A program made the translations under genes and the position numbers. This document shows, piece after piece, positions 1-12,163 of a stretch of 64,000 nucleotides of DNA; position 1 is the stretch's first letter, and every line of letters begins with the position of its first letter. Location: contig JAGYVD010000002.1 of the NCBI GenBank assembly GCA_021209875.1, positions 5,952,001 through 6,016,000 on the forward strand. Reading direction: 5' to 3'. The notes beneath the pieces were generated by a model. It searched no databases and was not told the origin of the DNA. It worked only from the letters and a program-made list of their open reading frames with translations. Origin of the DNA: Rosellinia necatrix. Taxonomy: Eukaryota > Ascomycota > Sordariomycetes > Xylariales > Xylariaceae.

Positions 1-1908
1 CCCAAGTCCGCCGCCCAGCCCGCCTCCCAGCCCGCCTCCCAGCCCGCCGCTCAACCAACCATAGATGTAGAGTCGTCCATCGAGAATCCCAAGTCTAAAC
101 CCTCACTTCTTGACGATGACGAGGTACGGCAGGTCTTACGATCACATCGCCTCAAGTTCACCCTACTGTCAAAACACGAAGACAAACCGGCCAAGGTTAC
201 AAAGTCAAAGAAAAAGAAGAAGGAGAAGGCAGAACCTCAGATGAAAGCGAAGGATACGAAAAAAGTCCTCTTTCCCCAGCCACTGGTCTCTTTCACACAA
301 CTGCGCACTACGTGGAAGCTGTCGGCTAGATTGGAAGAGAATTTGGCAAGCCAGGGCTACCGGATACCAACAGAAGTGCAATTGGGATCTCTTCCCCTCC
401 TGATCCAGCCTGAAAATGCCGTCTCTGTTACGTCGGCCGCTGATTTGGGCATAGAACCGAAGGGTGGCGTTCATTTTCTTGCTGTGGCCCCTACAGGAAG
501 TGGCAAGACCCTAGCCTTCTTGATCCCTGCTATCAACGACGTGCTACGGCGAAGGGCTGAGATCACCAAGGATCGCTTACTAGAAACAATTATTGTGGTC
601 CCTACAAGAGAACTGGCGGAGCAAATTGCCAACGAAGGCCGGAAACTCACGAAAAATACTGGGGTCAAAATCGTGCTAATGAAGAAGGGAATGAGGATAC
701 CAGTTGACGAGCGAACAACGAGTGGGGATGACGATGAATCAGATCCGGAAAATGGTGATAACAATAGCTCCACTACCGAAAGTGATATCGATGAGCATGA
801 TGATGCAAATCCAAAAACGGCCACCAAGACCGATATTCTTATAACGACACCCCTCTTGTTGGGCAACTTTCTAAAGTCTAGGACACTACCCACCGTCCGA
901 TCATTAATATTAGATGAGGGAGATGTTCTCCTTGAGCAGCGGTTCCTAGAACAAACGTTGCAAATATGGTCTGCCTGCGTCAATCCTTCCCTGCGGTTAA
1001 GATGCTTTTCCGCCACTATGGGGGCACACATTGAAGAGTTAGTGTCGGACCAGTTGAGCAAACGAAATTCTGATGATGGTACCATCCCCCTCGTGCGTCT
1101 TGTGGTGGGCCTCAAGGACACGGCTGTCCCAAGTATCGACCACAAGCTGGTCTATTGTGCAACTGAACAAGGAAAACTCTTCGCTTTGCGTCAAATACTA
1201 CACCCCCAATCTTCGAGTGCCTCGGTACCACATATGAACCTGCCAATCCTCGTCTTCACACAGACGATCGAACGCGCTACAGCCCTACATAACGAGCTAA
1301 AGTTCGACTTCCCAGTCGAAGCTGGTGGGCCGTCGCGTATTGCTGCGCTTCATTCGTCACTCTCGGACTCCGCTCGTTCGGATGTTGTGCGCAAATTCAG
1401 GTCCGGCGAGATCTGGGCTCTAGTAACTACCGATATCCTCATGAGAGGTCTTGATTTTAGGGGTGTTTCGGGTGTCGTAAACTACGATGTACCCACTTCT
1501 GCCGCCGCTTACGTCCATCGAGTTGGGCGAACGGGCCGAGCCGGAGAACAGGGGATAGCTTGCACATTTTACACTAACGATGACATCGCATATCTCAAGA
1601 GCGTTACCAACGTTATCTCTCAGAGCGAGAAGCAAGCTGGGAAAACTGGTGATGAGGGTGTGCCGAAGTGGCTTCTTGATTCACTGCCCAAAATTAGCAA
1701 GGAAGAAAAGAAGAAACTTAAGCAACGGGGGGTCGAGTCTCGACGTGGAAACACAGCCAAGATCACCACGAAAAGTGCGTGGGAGAGACGGAAGGACAAT
1801 AACAAACGCGGAGCAATCGCCGGCAGTAAAAAGCGAAAGTTACAAGGGCTTAATGACGATACCCAGGAAGACAATCGCGAGGACGATGAGTGGGGTGGCC
1901 TTGATTAA
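1..1908 (+). CDS. ROK1: Rok1-type DEAD-box ATP-dependent RNA helicase (5' truncated by window)
   Basis: The frame is open from base 1 to the stop at 1906-1908, giving 635 visible residues, and the true start lies upstream. After a Pro/Ala/Gln-rich lead comes the Rok1-like segment VLRSHRLKFTLLS. Then follow the Q motif (PTEVQ), Walker A APTGSGKT, motif Ia PTRELAEQ, motif II DEGD (nt 913-924, in place of DEAD), motif III SAT, and the C-terminal helicase motifs with HRVGRTGRAG. An acidic insert of about 35 residues sits between motif Ia and the TTP motif. The tail is Lys/Arg-rich and ends EWGGLD. Rok1/DDX52 proteins act in the nucleolus on 18S rRNA processing in the 40S pathway; that role is inferred from family membership. 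The ATG at 241 is internal because conserved sequence precedes it. Confidence 0.9.
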   Translation, partial: PKSAAQPASQPASQPAAQPTIDVESSIENPKSKPSLLDDDEVRQVLRSHRLKFTLLSKHEDKPAKVTKSKKKKKEKAEPQMKAKDTKKVLFPQPLVSFTQLRTTWKLSARLEENLASQGYRIPTEVQLGSLPLLIQPENAVSVTSAADLGIEPKGGVHFLAVAPTGSGKTLAFLIPAINDVLRRRAEITKDRLLETIIVVPTRELAEQIANEGRKLTKNTGVKIVLMKKGMRIPVDERTTSGDDDESDPENGDNNSSTTESDIDEHDDANPKTATKTDILITTPLLLGNFLKSRTLPTVRSLILDEGDVLLEQRFLEQTLQIWSACVNPSLRLRCFSATMGAHIEELVSDQLSKRNSDDGTIPLVRLVVGLKDTAVPSIDHKLVYCATEQGKLFALRQILHPQSSSASVPHMNLPILVFTQTIERATALHNELKFDFPVEAGGPSRIAALHSSLSDSARSDVVRKFRSGEIWALVTTDILMRGLDFRGVSGVVNYDVPTSAAAYVHRVGRTGRAGEQGIACTFYTNDDIAYLKSVTNVISQSEKQAGKTGDEGVPKWLLDSLPKISKEEKKKLKQRGVESRRGNTAKITTKSAWERRKDNNKRGAIAGSKKRKLQGLNDDTQEDNREDDEWGGLD

Positions 1909-2938
1909 ATCAGTAACATTAATAATGGATAGTTCAAGGCCTAGTGTAGGCTTATCTGCATCAAAGGCATTGTTTATCTCTGTTTGGCGCTTCGGCCTAC
2001 CATTCCCAAACATACGACCAACGTGAACGGATGATGCGTGAACTACGTCGCCAGATCGAAGCAAACCACTGTGGGACATACCGAATCAAATAAGTCACTA
2101 GTGTAAACGTCTATCAGCTGTCTCCCTGGGATATTCACCTATTCTTACTTGCCAGTCGGCCCCTGTTTCATGATTCACGACATTGTGACCCCTAGAAGCA
2201 CAGCAAACAGTACCAACGGGAATGGATTTATTCGTACATGGGTAGACACACGTACCAAGCTATGTGTTATCGAGTCCTCTCCTATGATCATAGATGTCAT
2301 GGCCGAGGTTGCTAAGTTTGGGAAGGCTTTGTCCCACGCCAAACATCCAAGGGGTGTATGGATGATACGAGCTAGAATGAAATCAGGACGGTAAACAACA
2401 TTACCAGTAATACATACTAACATGTAGGTCACCGGGCGTGGTTACTCCTTGTGAGATCATAAGAAATTTTCGTGATGCCAGTGCGCTTTAGGATACCCAT
2501 TGTTATTCGTTAGCAAAGCCTCACAGCCGGGCGCCTACGCCCTGCTATAGACAGCCAGTCCCTAGAATTCACTCTGGTAGACGACCAAAGAAGTATACAG
2601 AATATGCTGGTTGGGAATGTCCTATAAATACCTTTAATATTTCCTTCTTTCCATCCAAACTCAGGCCAATTCCAACAACCTCCCACAGACCTACCGCCGC
2701 TCTCACGATAGCCATAGCATCCCTCGCTCCGCAAAACGCATTTCACCCCCAAAAAGCCGGCCTCTAATAAAGCTTTCCTTCCCCCAAGCCTGCCGCCTCG
2801 ATCCTCACCAGCCAACCAAACGAGGCCAGGCCGATAACGCCTCGCCTAACGCCGATACACCCCCCCACCCCACCGCGACCAGAAGGCCATCTTTTACCAC
2901 ATTACCCGCCTCCCTGCTCCCCCAACGAACCGGACACC
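1909..2938. other. intergenic region between the helicase and the small Cys-rich gene
   Basis: No ORF here has recognisable similarity; the longest are about 80 codons on either strand and look random. The last 300 bases become pyrimidine-rich and probably hold the leader of the gene at 2939. Confidence 0.6.
2624..2631 (+). promoter_or_regulatory. candidate TATA box upstream of the Cys-rich gene
   Basis: A TATAAATA match lies about 315 bases before the ATG at 2939. It is followed by a CT/C-rich stretch typical of fungal transcription-start and leader regions. Position and motif are the only evidence. Confidence 0.35.
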
Positions 2939-3184
2939 ATGTGTGAGAGAATCAAGAAGACGACCATCTGCGGCACCTGCCGGAACCCCATGGGGCCGAC
3001 GCAATACACGACCACTTCCTGTCAGGAAGCCCGACGACGGGGCAAGCCGGTCGGCCAGTGCACCAGGGGTCTCCACGAGGTGAACAACCAGGAGACGTCC
3101 GAATGCCGTCCTTGTCGTTCCCGCCGTTCCCAGCGCGAGCGCGGGTGGGAAGACCAATACAAGAACGGCCACTACACCTGGTAG
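2939..3184 (+). CDS. small cysteine-rich hypothetical protein, 81 aa
   Basis: Single-exon ORF with ATG in a good context (CACCATGTG) and stop at 3182-3184. There are seven cysteines: near the N-terminus, a CGTC pair, one at residue 28, one at 41, and a CRPC pair near the end. The second half is strongly basic (RRSQRERG). There is no signal peptide, so it is not an obvious secreted effector. The two CxxC pairs could bind zinc, but the spacing fits no domain I can name. GC-rich coding composition, a C-rich leader and a plausible upstream TATA support a real gene. Many filamentous ascomycetes carry small intracellular Cys-rich proteins of unknown role. Function unknown. Confidence 0.6.
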   Translation: MCERIKKTTICGTCRNPMGPTQYTTTSCQEARRRGKPVGQCTRGLHEVNNQETSECRPCRSRRSQRERGWEDQYKNGHYTW

Positions 3185-6100
3185 CCTAGGCGCCCCCCCC
3201 CTTCTCCCCCCCGTCCCAACCAGCTTCTCTATCAATATGCCAGTTAGCGAAGGTGAGACCCTAGCTACGGGATGGTAGAGGCTTGCGCCGCATGTGCATA
3301 TCGTAGTATAGGGGTAGGGCTGGATTCTGTTGATTCCGAGGCCTGCCATCTACGGTGGGAGGAGGGAGGCCTTCGGCTCTTATATACTCTAATATACTAT
3401 TAGAACTATACACCGTGGGGTATCTGGTGCTGTGCTATGTGACTTTTACACCTGACATCCCGTCCCTACTCTGCCTCTGACAGTGCTGCCTTTAAAGGGG
3501 AGGGAGGCTTTTAAGCTGATAGCAAGAGTCTTGTATCGATCTACCTATGAACCCCTTTTTTGGGATAAGCTCTTGCGTTTGTTAATTTTGAATACATCAC
3601 TCTGGAGACTCTCGTTCTATATCTCGGCCGTGTCTGCTTCTGTATACGTCCCTTTTGAACACCCCCAAAATCGGTCTTGATGTTTTATTTCTTAGTTTCT
3701 ATTTTGAGCCCTGTGTTGACAATCACTGTGTTGGTGCAACCAGCCGAGCCAAAACAAATCATTCTGAGGCCCCTCCCCACCTTCCCCATTTTGGCTCACC
3801 TTCCCCGTTGTACGTCCCATTTTACAACAATATTTCTTATCTTTTCTCCCAATCTAAAAAAAAAAAACCCATCTAGAATATTGAACGGAGGAGTGGATCG
3901 ATTTAAGGGAAGATTTATTAATCATAAAAAGCTTGTTAATACTCTGGGTTGTTTAGCACAGATGATCGAATTTACTAGGAAGCATTTATCTGGTGTGGTA
4001 GTTGAGCTACAAACAAGTATTTATATATATATAGATCACGTGCTAGGAACGATCTTGGGGATCGGTCCTGGCCCGCGCGGGTAGCGCGTGTAAGTGCGGT
4101 ATCGGATTCGCACTTTGCTTGCGTGCACCCAGTGCTTGGGAGATCTCCTAAATCAGGGATTCCCAGCTTATATGCCACGCCTACCCATACTACTGTCATA
4201 GAATAATAAAGGCTGCTAATAGGATTTGGGTGGGCGTTAAAAAACATCTATTAGATAACTACTATACCTTCTTTCTTCCCTTCTTTTCGCTTTTGCTATT
4301 ATACGATGCTTCCAGACCACCGCTAGCAAGAGCTAATCGTAGATAAATAAGCATGCGCAAAGCGCAATCATGAACATATTTATAATCATCTCGGACATTG
4401 GAAGGCATTTATCCGAATAGTTGCATAGGAATCACAAGGAATACCATTTAAAGAAGCGAAGCCGGATGTAGAACGGCATTGTGATCAACGACTCCTTATC
4501 AATTCATCACCATCGCAATCCCCATCAGGGTCCAGCATACTCGTGACGTGCATCTGATAGCCGTTACATACTTAGTTCCTGGGATCTCGCCAGATACTAC
4601 AATCCTAGATAACTTGAATGTATCGGCTGTTCCATTTTCTACAATTTCTCGAGTCAAGATAAATACGTGCGGCCTAGACGTATACCATAGCTATATCGTT
4701 CACCAATGAGTATTTTCACACAAGACACACTTCGAGATACCAGGCCATGTTGGATTTCTATGCCTTCCTATCTTTATGCCCCTGGCAGCTAGAACTACTC
4801 TTATAAAGCCTGTGTTGGTGCCTTCGGCCCCGATGAATGTTGACCCAGGAAGCGTCTGTTGCTGCTGCCGTCCGAGCTTCAGGGGCGGTGCTGATGCCGT
4901 GTGCCCCCCCCCTGTTAGTCAGTAGGGTTTTGCCTTGTCTTCCCTGTCCAGGATATGCGCTGCATACCCTTTCGCGGCGCCCACGGTTGGCGACGTGGGT
5001 GTTGGGGGTGCTGTGTTGGCAGGAGCCAGTAGCCGCGTAGGGGTAGTGAGGGTGACTGTCAACCGCCTGAGAATTGTTGGGGCCTCAAGCTATGTGGTCT
5101 CTTCATTTTTTTCCACATATCCGTGTTAAGAATTAATAAGAGCTGGAACATGGGGAGGTGTTGCGGGCAGTGCCCGACTCACAAGAGGTATGATTATCAT
5201 GTTTATCTGAGAGTTAAACTCGTAATTATCCTGGATCCAGTATCGTCGGAACCGAAATAGACGATTATCATATCAGTAGTGATGGGATAATTTGTGTGAT
5301 AAAAAAAAAAAAAAAAAAAGAGAGAGAGATGATTTACAGTACTGGCACTGTAGGTATCTTGGCGGTTTTCGTTTGCGGGAAGTGCGCTATGCGGTTCAGT
5401 CCACATGCCATGTGCACACTAAGATAGCGTACCTGGATCCCGGGGCAGTTACATATAGTTTAAATGGCTTTATCTTGCATCGCGAAGCGATACCGACCTG
5501 AAATCACCTCTACTGAAAGTCGGACCATGTTAAATACTTCAACATAACCTAGACGCTCACCCTTACTGTTAAGACGGGGGCCGGGTCATCGCGGTTACAT
5601 TTCGCTTCGGCGATTCCCGTCGGGACCGATACATGCTGGTCGAGGGTGGCGATATGTCTGGGCACCGGGGATGAAGGACCAAATCTCTTATTTCATCTTC
5701 TTCAGGCTGGCAAGACTCCTGTCTCTCATTGCAGTATCTAGATGGTCGATCTAGGATGTTCTATTAGTCACGGCAGGCTGCCAATCTGGCACCCTCCTTA
5801 CTTAATTATTTACTAACATAGATGCCATGACCTTTTAAGGAAACTGTCCAACCAAATGTCTTAGGCACGTATGCATATAGAATCCTCTTATATCTAGACA
5901 GAATCTATATATATGTATAACTCGCTGTTTATGGTCAGTGGTCGGGCGTTCGTGGCGCCATGAGACTTACCAGCCCTCGTCTTTAACGTCATTTATGTGC
6001 ATGCGATTCAACGGAACTTCTGCACCTCGTTGCTCGGAAAGTCTTCCGTTCAGATTGAGCGGGGTAAGCTAAACCAGGTGGGTATACCATCAACTAATCT

Positions 6101-6622
6101 CGACGTAGTTATCTTTCTTCAAGGACGCCAGGCCGTACACAAGCACTAACATGAACTCGACATGCGATAAACAGAATGCAAGCAATACAGTCTCGGGTAA
6201 ATTCCCCGAAACGAATATGACATTTTGTCGGGGGATGCAACGTCTCAAACAATCCGGAGAGGAATTCTGCCTTATCTCTTAATCATCACTGCGAAGCGCA
6301 GCTTATCACGTGGTAGCCTCGACTCTGTTGTCAAACGTTACCGTAGATCATGGTGATGGGTAGCTAGCTAGTTGGTAGAGAGACTAAAATACCAAGTAGT
6401 TATGGATAGTTAGTGCAAGGTTCCGCAAAGGATACGCGGCCAAGACTAAGATGACCAAGCCGGCATGACTCATCTCATCAATGGATGACAGGGATTTTAG
6501 CCGTTGAGGCATCGTGTACATATACATAATCATGAAGATATCCCGAGATTTCCACCTCTGATCAGGGATGCGAGGGATACAATCAATCTTTCCAATTGCC
6601 ATTTTAGTATCCGAAAATTATC
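3185..6622. other. gene-poor intergenic region
   Basis: About 3.4 kb of AT-rich sequence with frequent stops in all frames. It includes an A run near 5301-5319 followed by GA repeats, and several short AT-rich stretches such as 4020-4032. None of the 60-135-codon ORFs shows a motif or has a credible start. I see no transposon terminal repeats. Confidence 0.6.
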
Positions 6623-7705
6623 ATGACAGTGGATATCAATGCCAGGGAATCGGGCGGAAATGCCGCTGCTGTATACTTAATTCCGTGGGATCCTGACTCA
6701 CAAGAACATGTTGACCGCATGAAGATACAACGGATTGCGTGTGGGTGGAAGGTTGATCAAGTAGACGGATGGAGAGATCTACAGAGAAATGGTCAAATCG
6801 GCCTGCATTGGGTGGTAAGCACTCATCTCAAGATGATATACCGACAAGCATAGGCCAAAATGGAATGCCCGGCCCTAAGGCTGGGCTCCGTATCCTGTTA
6901 CCGTCATCATATATACGGCGGGATCATGCGCTCGATAGAATATAAACGATGAAGAATCGGTTGCAGACCTGATCTAATGGATGGAAGGTTCTTCACCCGG
7001 CTCACCCCGAGACCCCTTCGCGACTCGAAAGACACCTTGCAGCCCATCCCAACGAAGCGGGAGCTCTCCCGGACTCCTGCAAAACGATCCTCAGACGGCC
7101 CCATAGACCCGACCCCCAGACCCCTTCCTTCCACCCCGTCGGACATCTGGCGCTCGACTCGGTCACTTCCGAGCCCGAGCTGCGGACCGACCTCTCCGCG
7201 GGTGTATTATCGCTCATGAACTTCTACATCTCGGACGCGCTGCAGAACCACGGCCTCGGCGGAGCCGCACTGCGGCAGTGCGAAAGGTGAGTTGGGCATG
7301 ACCGCCGTGCGACGGCATAGTATGTTTGAGGGAGGAGGGGGGTGGGGGGAACCTAACATGTTAACGTTGCCTCTAGGATGGCGAGGGAAGAGTTCGCCGC
7401 AAAGGCCATCACGCTGGAGACGATTGCGAACGAGGAGTGCCAGCCGAACAGTCCTCGGCGAATTGCTATGAAGCGGCCGACACCCACGGTAGGTCCAACA
7501 CCGCCATCGGGGGAGGGGCTTGATACTCGTGTGTTCCGTTTTTACTGACGTTTTGGTTTGGTCTCTCAAGGTTACGAACCAGGATTGGTATTCACGGCGA
7601 GGATATGAGGTCTATGGCCGGAAGAAAGTGGCCTGGGTCGACATCGACGACACCGGTAGGGAATGGCAGGTCGGGGCGGTGTTTCTGCGCAAGAACCTCG
7701 TGTGA
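6623..7705 (+). CDS. GNAT-family N-acetyltransferase, 4 exons, 245 aa
   Basis: Exons 6623-6814, 6988-7286, 7377-7488 and 7571-7705 join in frame (738 nt). Donors are GTAAGC, GTGAGT and GTAGGT; acceptors are AAG, TAG and AAG, with a CTAAT branch candidate before exon 2. The N-terminal part reads PWDPDSQEHVDRM..RIACGWKVDQVDGWR, a fungal GNAT lead segment. The core follows: strand GHLALDS (residues 116-122), strand-helix VLSLMNFYISDAL, and acetyl-CoA pyrophosphate loop QNHGLG (150-155, the QxxGxG motif A). The C-terminal strand pair is WYSRRGYEVYGRK..VGAVFLRKNLV. It probably transfers acetyl from acetyl-CoA to an amine; the substrate cannot be told. The exon 1 to exon 2 junction is the least certain part, because that intron is long (173 nt). 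Confidence 0.75.
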
Positions 7706-10700
7706 AGCGGCACGAACCAACCGCCTATTTGGAGCGTGGGAGATCAAGTCGAATAAAGCGAGAGGGCCTAAAACATCAGATTATCCCCCTGCGATTCTCT
7801 TACGAATGATCTCTCTCGGAGGTGCTTGGGTGCTGGGTTTCCCGCTCGATATCTCGCTGGGCATGAACCAGGTAAAAAGCGGCTGTCTGTCGGCATCGGT
7901 ACATAATCCTGTTCCTCTAGTTTGCAGTTGTACTAGGTAAGCCGGCTTTTACGTAGAGCAGATATAAGTTACCCCAGCCCAGGGAGGAAAATGAGGCATA
8001 CTCGAAATGTGAAAGTGTAATGAAATAGTGTTATTAGTTGAGTATCAGGTTAGCAGACTCCCGACTAGCGAAGTGAAATACCTGTCGACACTAGCCGGCG
8101 CATATCATCAAAAATATAATATTGGAAAGGGGAAAGAAAAAAAAAAATTGGCTGACGGAAACACATGATGTCTGTGACGAGGGACTAGGAGGCTTCCGCG
8201 AGGTCTGATGTAGTGCCAGTCAACCTGCTCGCCCGTTTCGGGGCTGAGGCATTGTTTCTCATCGGCTAACTGCACATTTTACAGCTCTGTCTGTTGCCCG
8301 AACTGGAACGCGCGCTGCCGAATCCTCTGTGGCGGCATCAAACCCCGGCATGCCACATGCCGTGGCCCGTCTTACACATTAGGTAGTTCCCGCAATAGCA
8401 TGACTGGCATGCGGCTTTGCGACTTCAGGTGTAGAACTTCGTCTCCTCGGCGGCGATCGTGGCCACTTTCGGGACTGCATGATAACTCCTCGAACTCGTA
8501 GATAGATCCTGCTTAGGTTATGGTATCTACATGGTAGCCCCGGCGATTGTCATCGGGATGGATCGCATACGTAGTGTGCTACTGTGTGTATCGGGAGGGA
8601 GCTGGTCGGGGCTTGACTAATCTCGGCGAAATTGGTTGTGGTGGATAAGTTCCCCGGTTGCGTTCTACACTACGGCCCTGGCTCGTCGATGAACCGTTTG
8701 TCGACTAGGTCCCGACTAGGCATCCAGCGTGTGAGATAGTGCAGTACATATGTCACATTTCCAGAATCCCGACCCAATGCCTTGAGATTCTGTAGGGCTT
8801 GGCGGATATACTAATGCAGGCCGTAAAGTACCTAACTTTAGCAGGCTCAACCACATTCGTGGGCTTCACCAACCGCGTTAGTCATCGTGAGGTAGCATTA
8901 CTAACCTATCGTGGATTGGATTAGCGGCGTCTAAGCCATTCTTGTGTGATTCTTGTTAGTTAGTTATTCACTCCACTTATATAACGACATACCCGTGCAT
9001 CCATGTTGATTGCTCCTACACATGTATCTACTAGCAAGGCATCCTCGCCCAGAGGCGCTATTAGGCTGGGCATGTATCACTTTTAGGCACAACTATTATC
9101 TAGTCAATATCTACAGCGGGTGGTGTGTTCCTTGCGAATCTTGCGAATCTTGCGAGTTAGGTTATTGTTATTCTTACAAGTAATTACTTGCCGTTATACA
9201 ATAAAATTTTCTGTGATGTACTTGGTCGTGAGAACGCCTCTAGAGCCATTACACTGGCAAACATTCGAGATTGGCTGTTTACACGATGCTGGCGTAACAG
9301 TGTCTCACAATACGTAGATATGTGGGCGAGACCGAGGGTTGCCTGAATGCCTAAGGCAACCCATAAAGACCAAGGCAATACGAGTGGCTATCATCGAAAG
9401 ATGTACGAATAGCCGCCCAAACTCTTGTGTTTCATAGTGCCGTTTTTATCGCCATACTATACTGCGTGACTGAAGCTTCGATCAAACAAGATCGAAAATG
9501 ATAGTCGGGAATAATGCCGGCTGTCTTGGGGACCAGGACCAACAGGCTAGGTAGTTGGTTATTCAGAAAGAGGGGGGCAAGAAATATCTATCCCATACCA
9601 CCATAACATAACTTACCTACTCTGAATACCATCGCAACCGTCCAATACCAATAATAGTTCGCCATTAGCTAGTGCGTTAGCGCACCCGAGACATCTCAAC
9701 CAACCAATCGCAGAGTTAATAGAATCATAATTATACCATCTCGTGCAATTCGTCCGTTCGAGAGCACAGTTTGTCGATATACCCCCTCGTCCCACCGGCA
9801 TTTCAGATATGTATTACCCACCATCCGTAGGTAAGTAAGTAGGTAACCGCATCACGACTTATTATGCAATAGTTAGGAATCGAATCTCCGCGATATCGAC
9901 GCCAGTTGCCCAGCATTCCTGTTCTCAACTTCATGATTGTGCCCTGAGCATTTCTTCGATATTCTTAGCCCCATCAGTCTAGTGGTAGTTCCAGGGTCTG
10001 GAGGTTGTATTAACTAGGGGCAGAACGCCTTCAGAATCCTAAAAGCGACCCCTCATATGCTATGTATTCGCATGCTACTATCTGTGTCGGAGATCTATGA
10101 TCAAACCCCCCAGGTTCGCCCATGACGGATACAGTATCCTACCTGACTGAAACTTTGCTGAAGGATCAATTAGCATTTCAACCTTGCGGCTTTGCCGACA
10201 GGCTCTGAACTTGAGCGAGCTGCACTTGAATCCTGACTGCCGTCTCAACCATAATTATTGCCATTTGTGCTCTGTAATGGTGATTGGCTTTTATCGCCAA
10301 TCATCCTTCATAGTGACCCTATACCGTCTGTCAATTCCTCTTTCGGGCTGGTGGGTTCGCCTTGGAAATAGCAAGCAATAGTAATCGACTATTCCCGACC
10401 CCCAAAGCCTGCCTCTGCTCTCTGCTCTCTCTCTCTCTCTCTCTCTCTCGCTCGCCCACTCCAAGCCTTGCTCAGGTTGTCCAAGCCCGTACTACCTTGT
10501 CGGTGCTACCCGTCAAAAAAGTGCATGCATGCGAAGGATCGCATCCCATGTATGGATAGCATGACACACTTACCCGTTGTAGAACAGTCTTTTAATTACA
10601 GTGTAGGGCCTCGAAGATGCACACCGTCTCACTGGACGGCAATTCCAGTTCTACCCACGCCGTCGGCTTGGTGGTTCATCTGTTTCCTCCCCCTCGCCAT

Positions 10701-10875
10701 CATGCCTTCCTCGGTCTGAATATTAATGACTAAGTTGTCTCTTAAAAAGTGTTTTTTATAATTCTTTTTTAGTTCTCCTTCTCGTTCTCCATTTTCGCCC
10801 GCATTTGGTCAACCAATCATCTTCCATGGCCGCCTGATCGGCCCCGTTAGCGCTAATGGTCCATCTTCTCGCGCC
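7706..10875. other. gene-poor intergenic region with a CT microsatellite
   Basis: Just over 3 kb with no convincing gene. Contents: a (CT)n tract at 10425-10449 in a pyrimidine-rich stretch, and a short Cys-rich minus-strand fragment with stops near 8290-8450 (see findings). A TAGTGG-containing tRNA-like string near 9962-10017 was rejected. The last 150 bases are a C/T-rich leader to the gene at 10876. Confidence 0.55.
10425..10449. repeat. (CT)n microsatellite
   Basis: About twelve uninterrupted CT units inside a longer pyrimidine-rich segment, visible directly in the sequence. Confidence 0.9.
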
Positions 10876-12163
10876 ATGAACTCCGACTCGCCTGCGGCTT
10901 CGGGTCCGGTCTCCCAACCCGCCGGGGACATCGGCAACCATGTGCTCCCGGAGGCCATCATCATCGTCTCGGGCGTCTTGGTCCTCCTTGCCGTCATAGT
11001 TCGTCTTCTCGCGAGGTATATGATGAAGAGAATGGGCATCGCGGATATCTTATTGGTCATCTCACTAGTAAGTCAATAACCCCGTCGGCGTTTTATTCCC
11101 GGCACAACTAACTGGAGCCGTAGGGGTTCTTCATAGCCCACCATTATAATGCCTATCAAGCCGCCATTTACCCCGGGCTCGGCGTTCACCAGTGGCAGTT
11201 CAACCCCGAACTTGCGGCTGCCTCGCATTATGTGCAGGAACCTGATTCATATGTGTTTATGCGGGGAATACTAACTAGTTCGTAGAATTTCAAACTTGGA
11301 AGTATTACTTTCGGGCTCAACATAGTGTTTTTAAAAATTGCCATTTTACTCGACTGGATACACACTTTCGTGCCCACGGGCACACGTAATGGTCTCTTTT
11401 GGATCCTAGTGGTGTTAATTGCGAGCAACGCAGTATTTTATTTTATCGGGACCTTTATCGAAGCGTTCCAATGCCCCCCGCAGGATATAGGGACTTCGAG
11501 ATGCAATATCGACGTGGCTAAGTACAACGTCGCTTCCGGCATCATCAATGTTGTCTCGGACCTTACCATTCTCACCGCACCGCATTGGGTCATATGGAAA
11601 CTTCATATGTCTAGAGCCAGGAAGATGGGTGTTTCGGTCTTATTTATCATAGGTGCACTGTAAGTCTCTTCCGTTTCCATGACTATATGCCGCGGAGACT
11701 AACTGGACACCGCACAACGTACAGTGCTACTGGTAGTGCAATAGGCCGTGTAGTATACGTCGCTAGGGCCTACGACACGGGCGACATATTATTCCATTCT
11801 GTCCCCATCAACCTCTGGGCGATCGCGGAGGAGACGTTCGGCTATCTCGTCATCGGCATCCCATCCATACCAAAGGTCTTGCGCGACTCCCCGTGCGCCA
11901 GACACTTTGGGTCCATGGCTCGATCTAAAAGACAGGGCACGAACCCGAGCGGCTATCCCGAACGGGGGTCTACCTGGCCCAGCTCCACGTCGAGACGATA
12001 CCGGAACCCGTGGGAAACAGAAGAGGAGACGGACACACACGTCCTAGTGACAGTAGTAGGCGGAGAGGGAAAGGATATCCCGTTACCGGACCGGGCGCGG
12101 ATATATAAGGAACACGACGGGCGAAACTCCTCAACCGAGGGGGTGGGAATGGCGATCTCATGA
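10876..12163 (+). CDS. fungal rhodopsin-domain (PTH11-like) integral membrane protein, 370 aa
   Basis: Exons 10876-11067, 11124-11231, 11286-11659 and 11725-12163 keep frame (1113 nt). Intron 2 is 54 nt with donor GTGCAG and a perfect TACTAAC branch point. The N-terminus has TM1 (EAIIIVSGVLVLLAVIVRLL) and the typical R-x-x-x-RMGIADILL loop, followed by a GFFIAHHYNAYQ segment. TM helices appear at FGLNIVFLKIAILLDWI, LFWILVVLIASNAVFYF, ASGIINVVSDLTILTAP, MGVSVLFIIGAL and near LWAIAEETFGYLVIGIP. CPPQ and CNID supply the conserved cysteines. The C-terminal 90 residues are polar and cytoplasmic. This is the fungal rhodopsin-like family that includes many PTH11-type receptors; it lacks an N-terminal CFEM domain. 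Ligand and role are unknown. Confidence 0.8.

Noticed and set aside
9962..10017. tRNA-like string with TCTAGTGG and flanking GCCCC/GGGGC
   Set aside because: There is an A-box-like motif but no B-box, and the length (about 55 bases) is too short for a nuclear tRNA.
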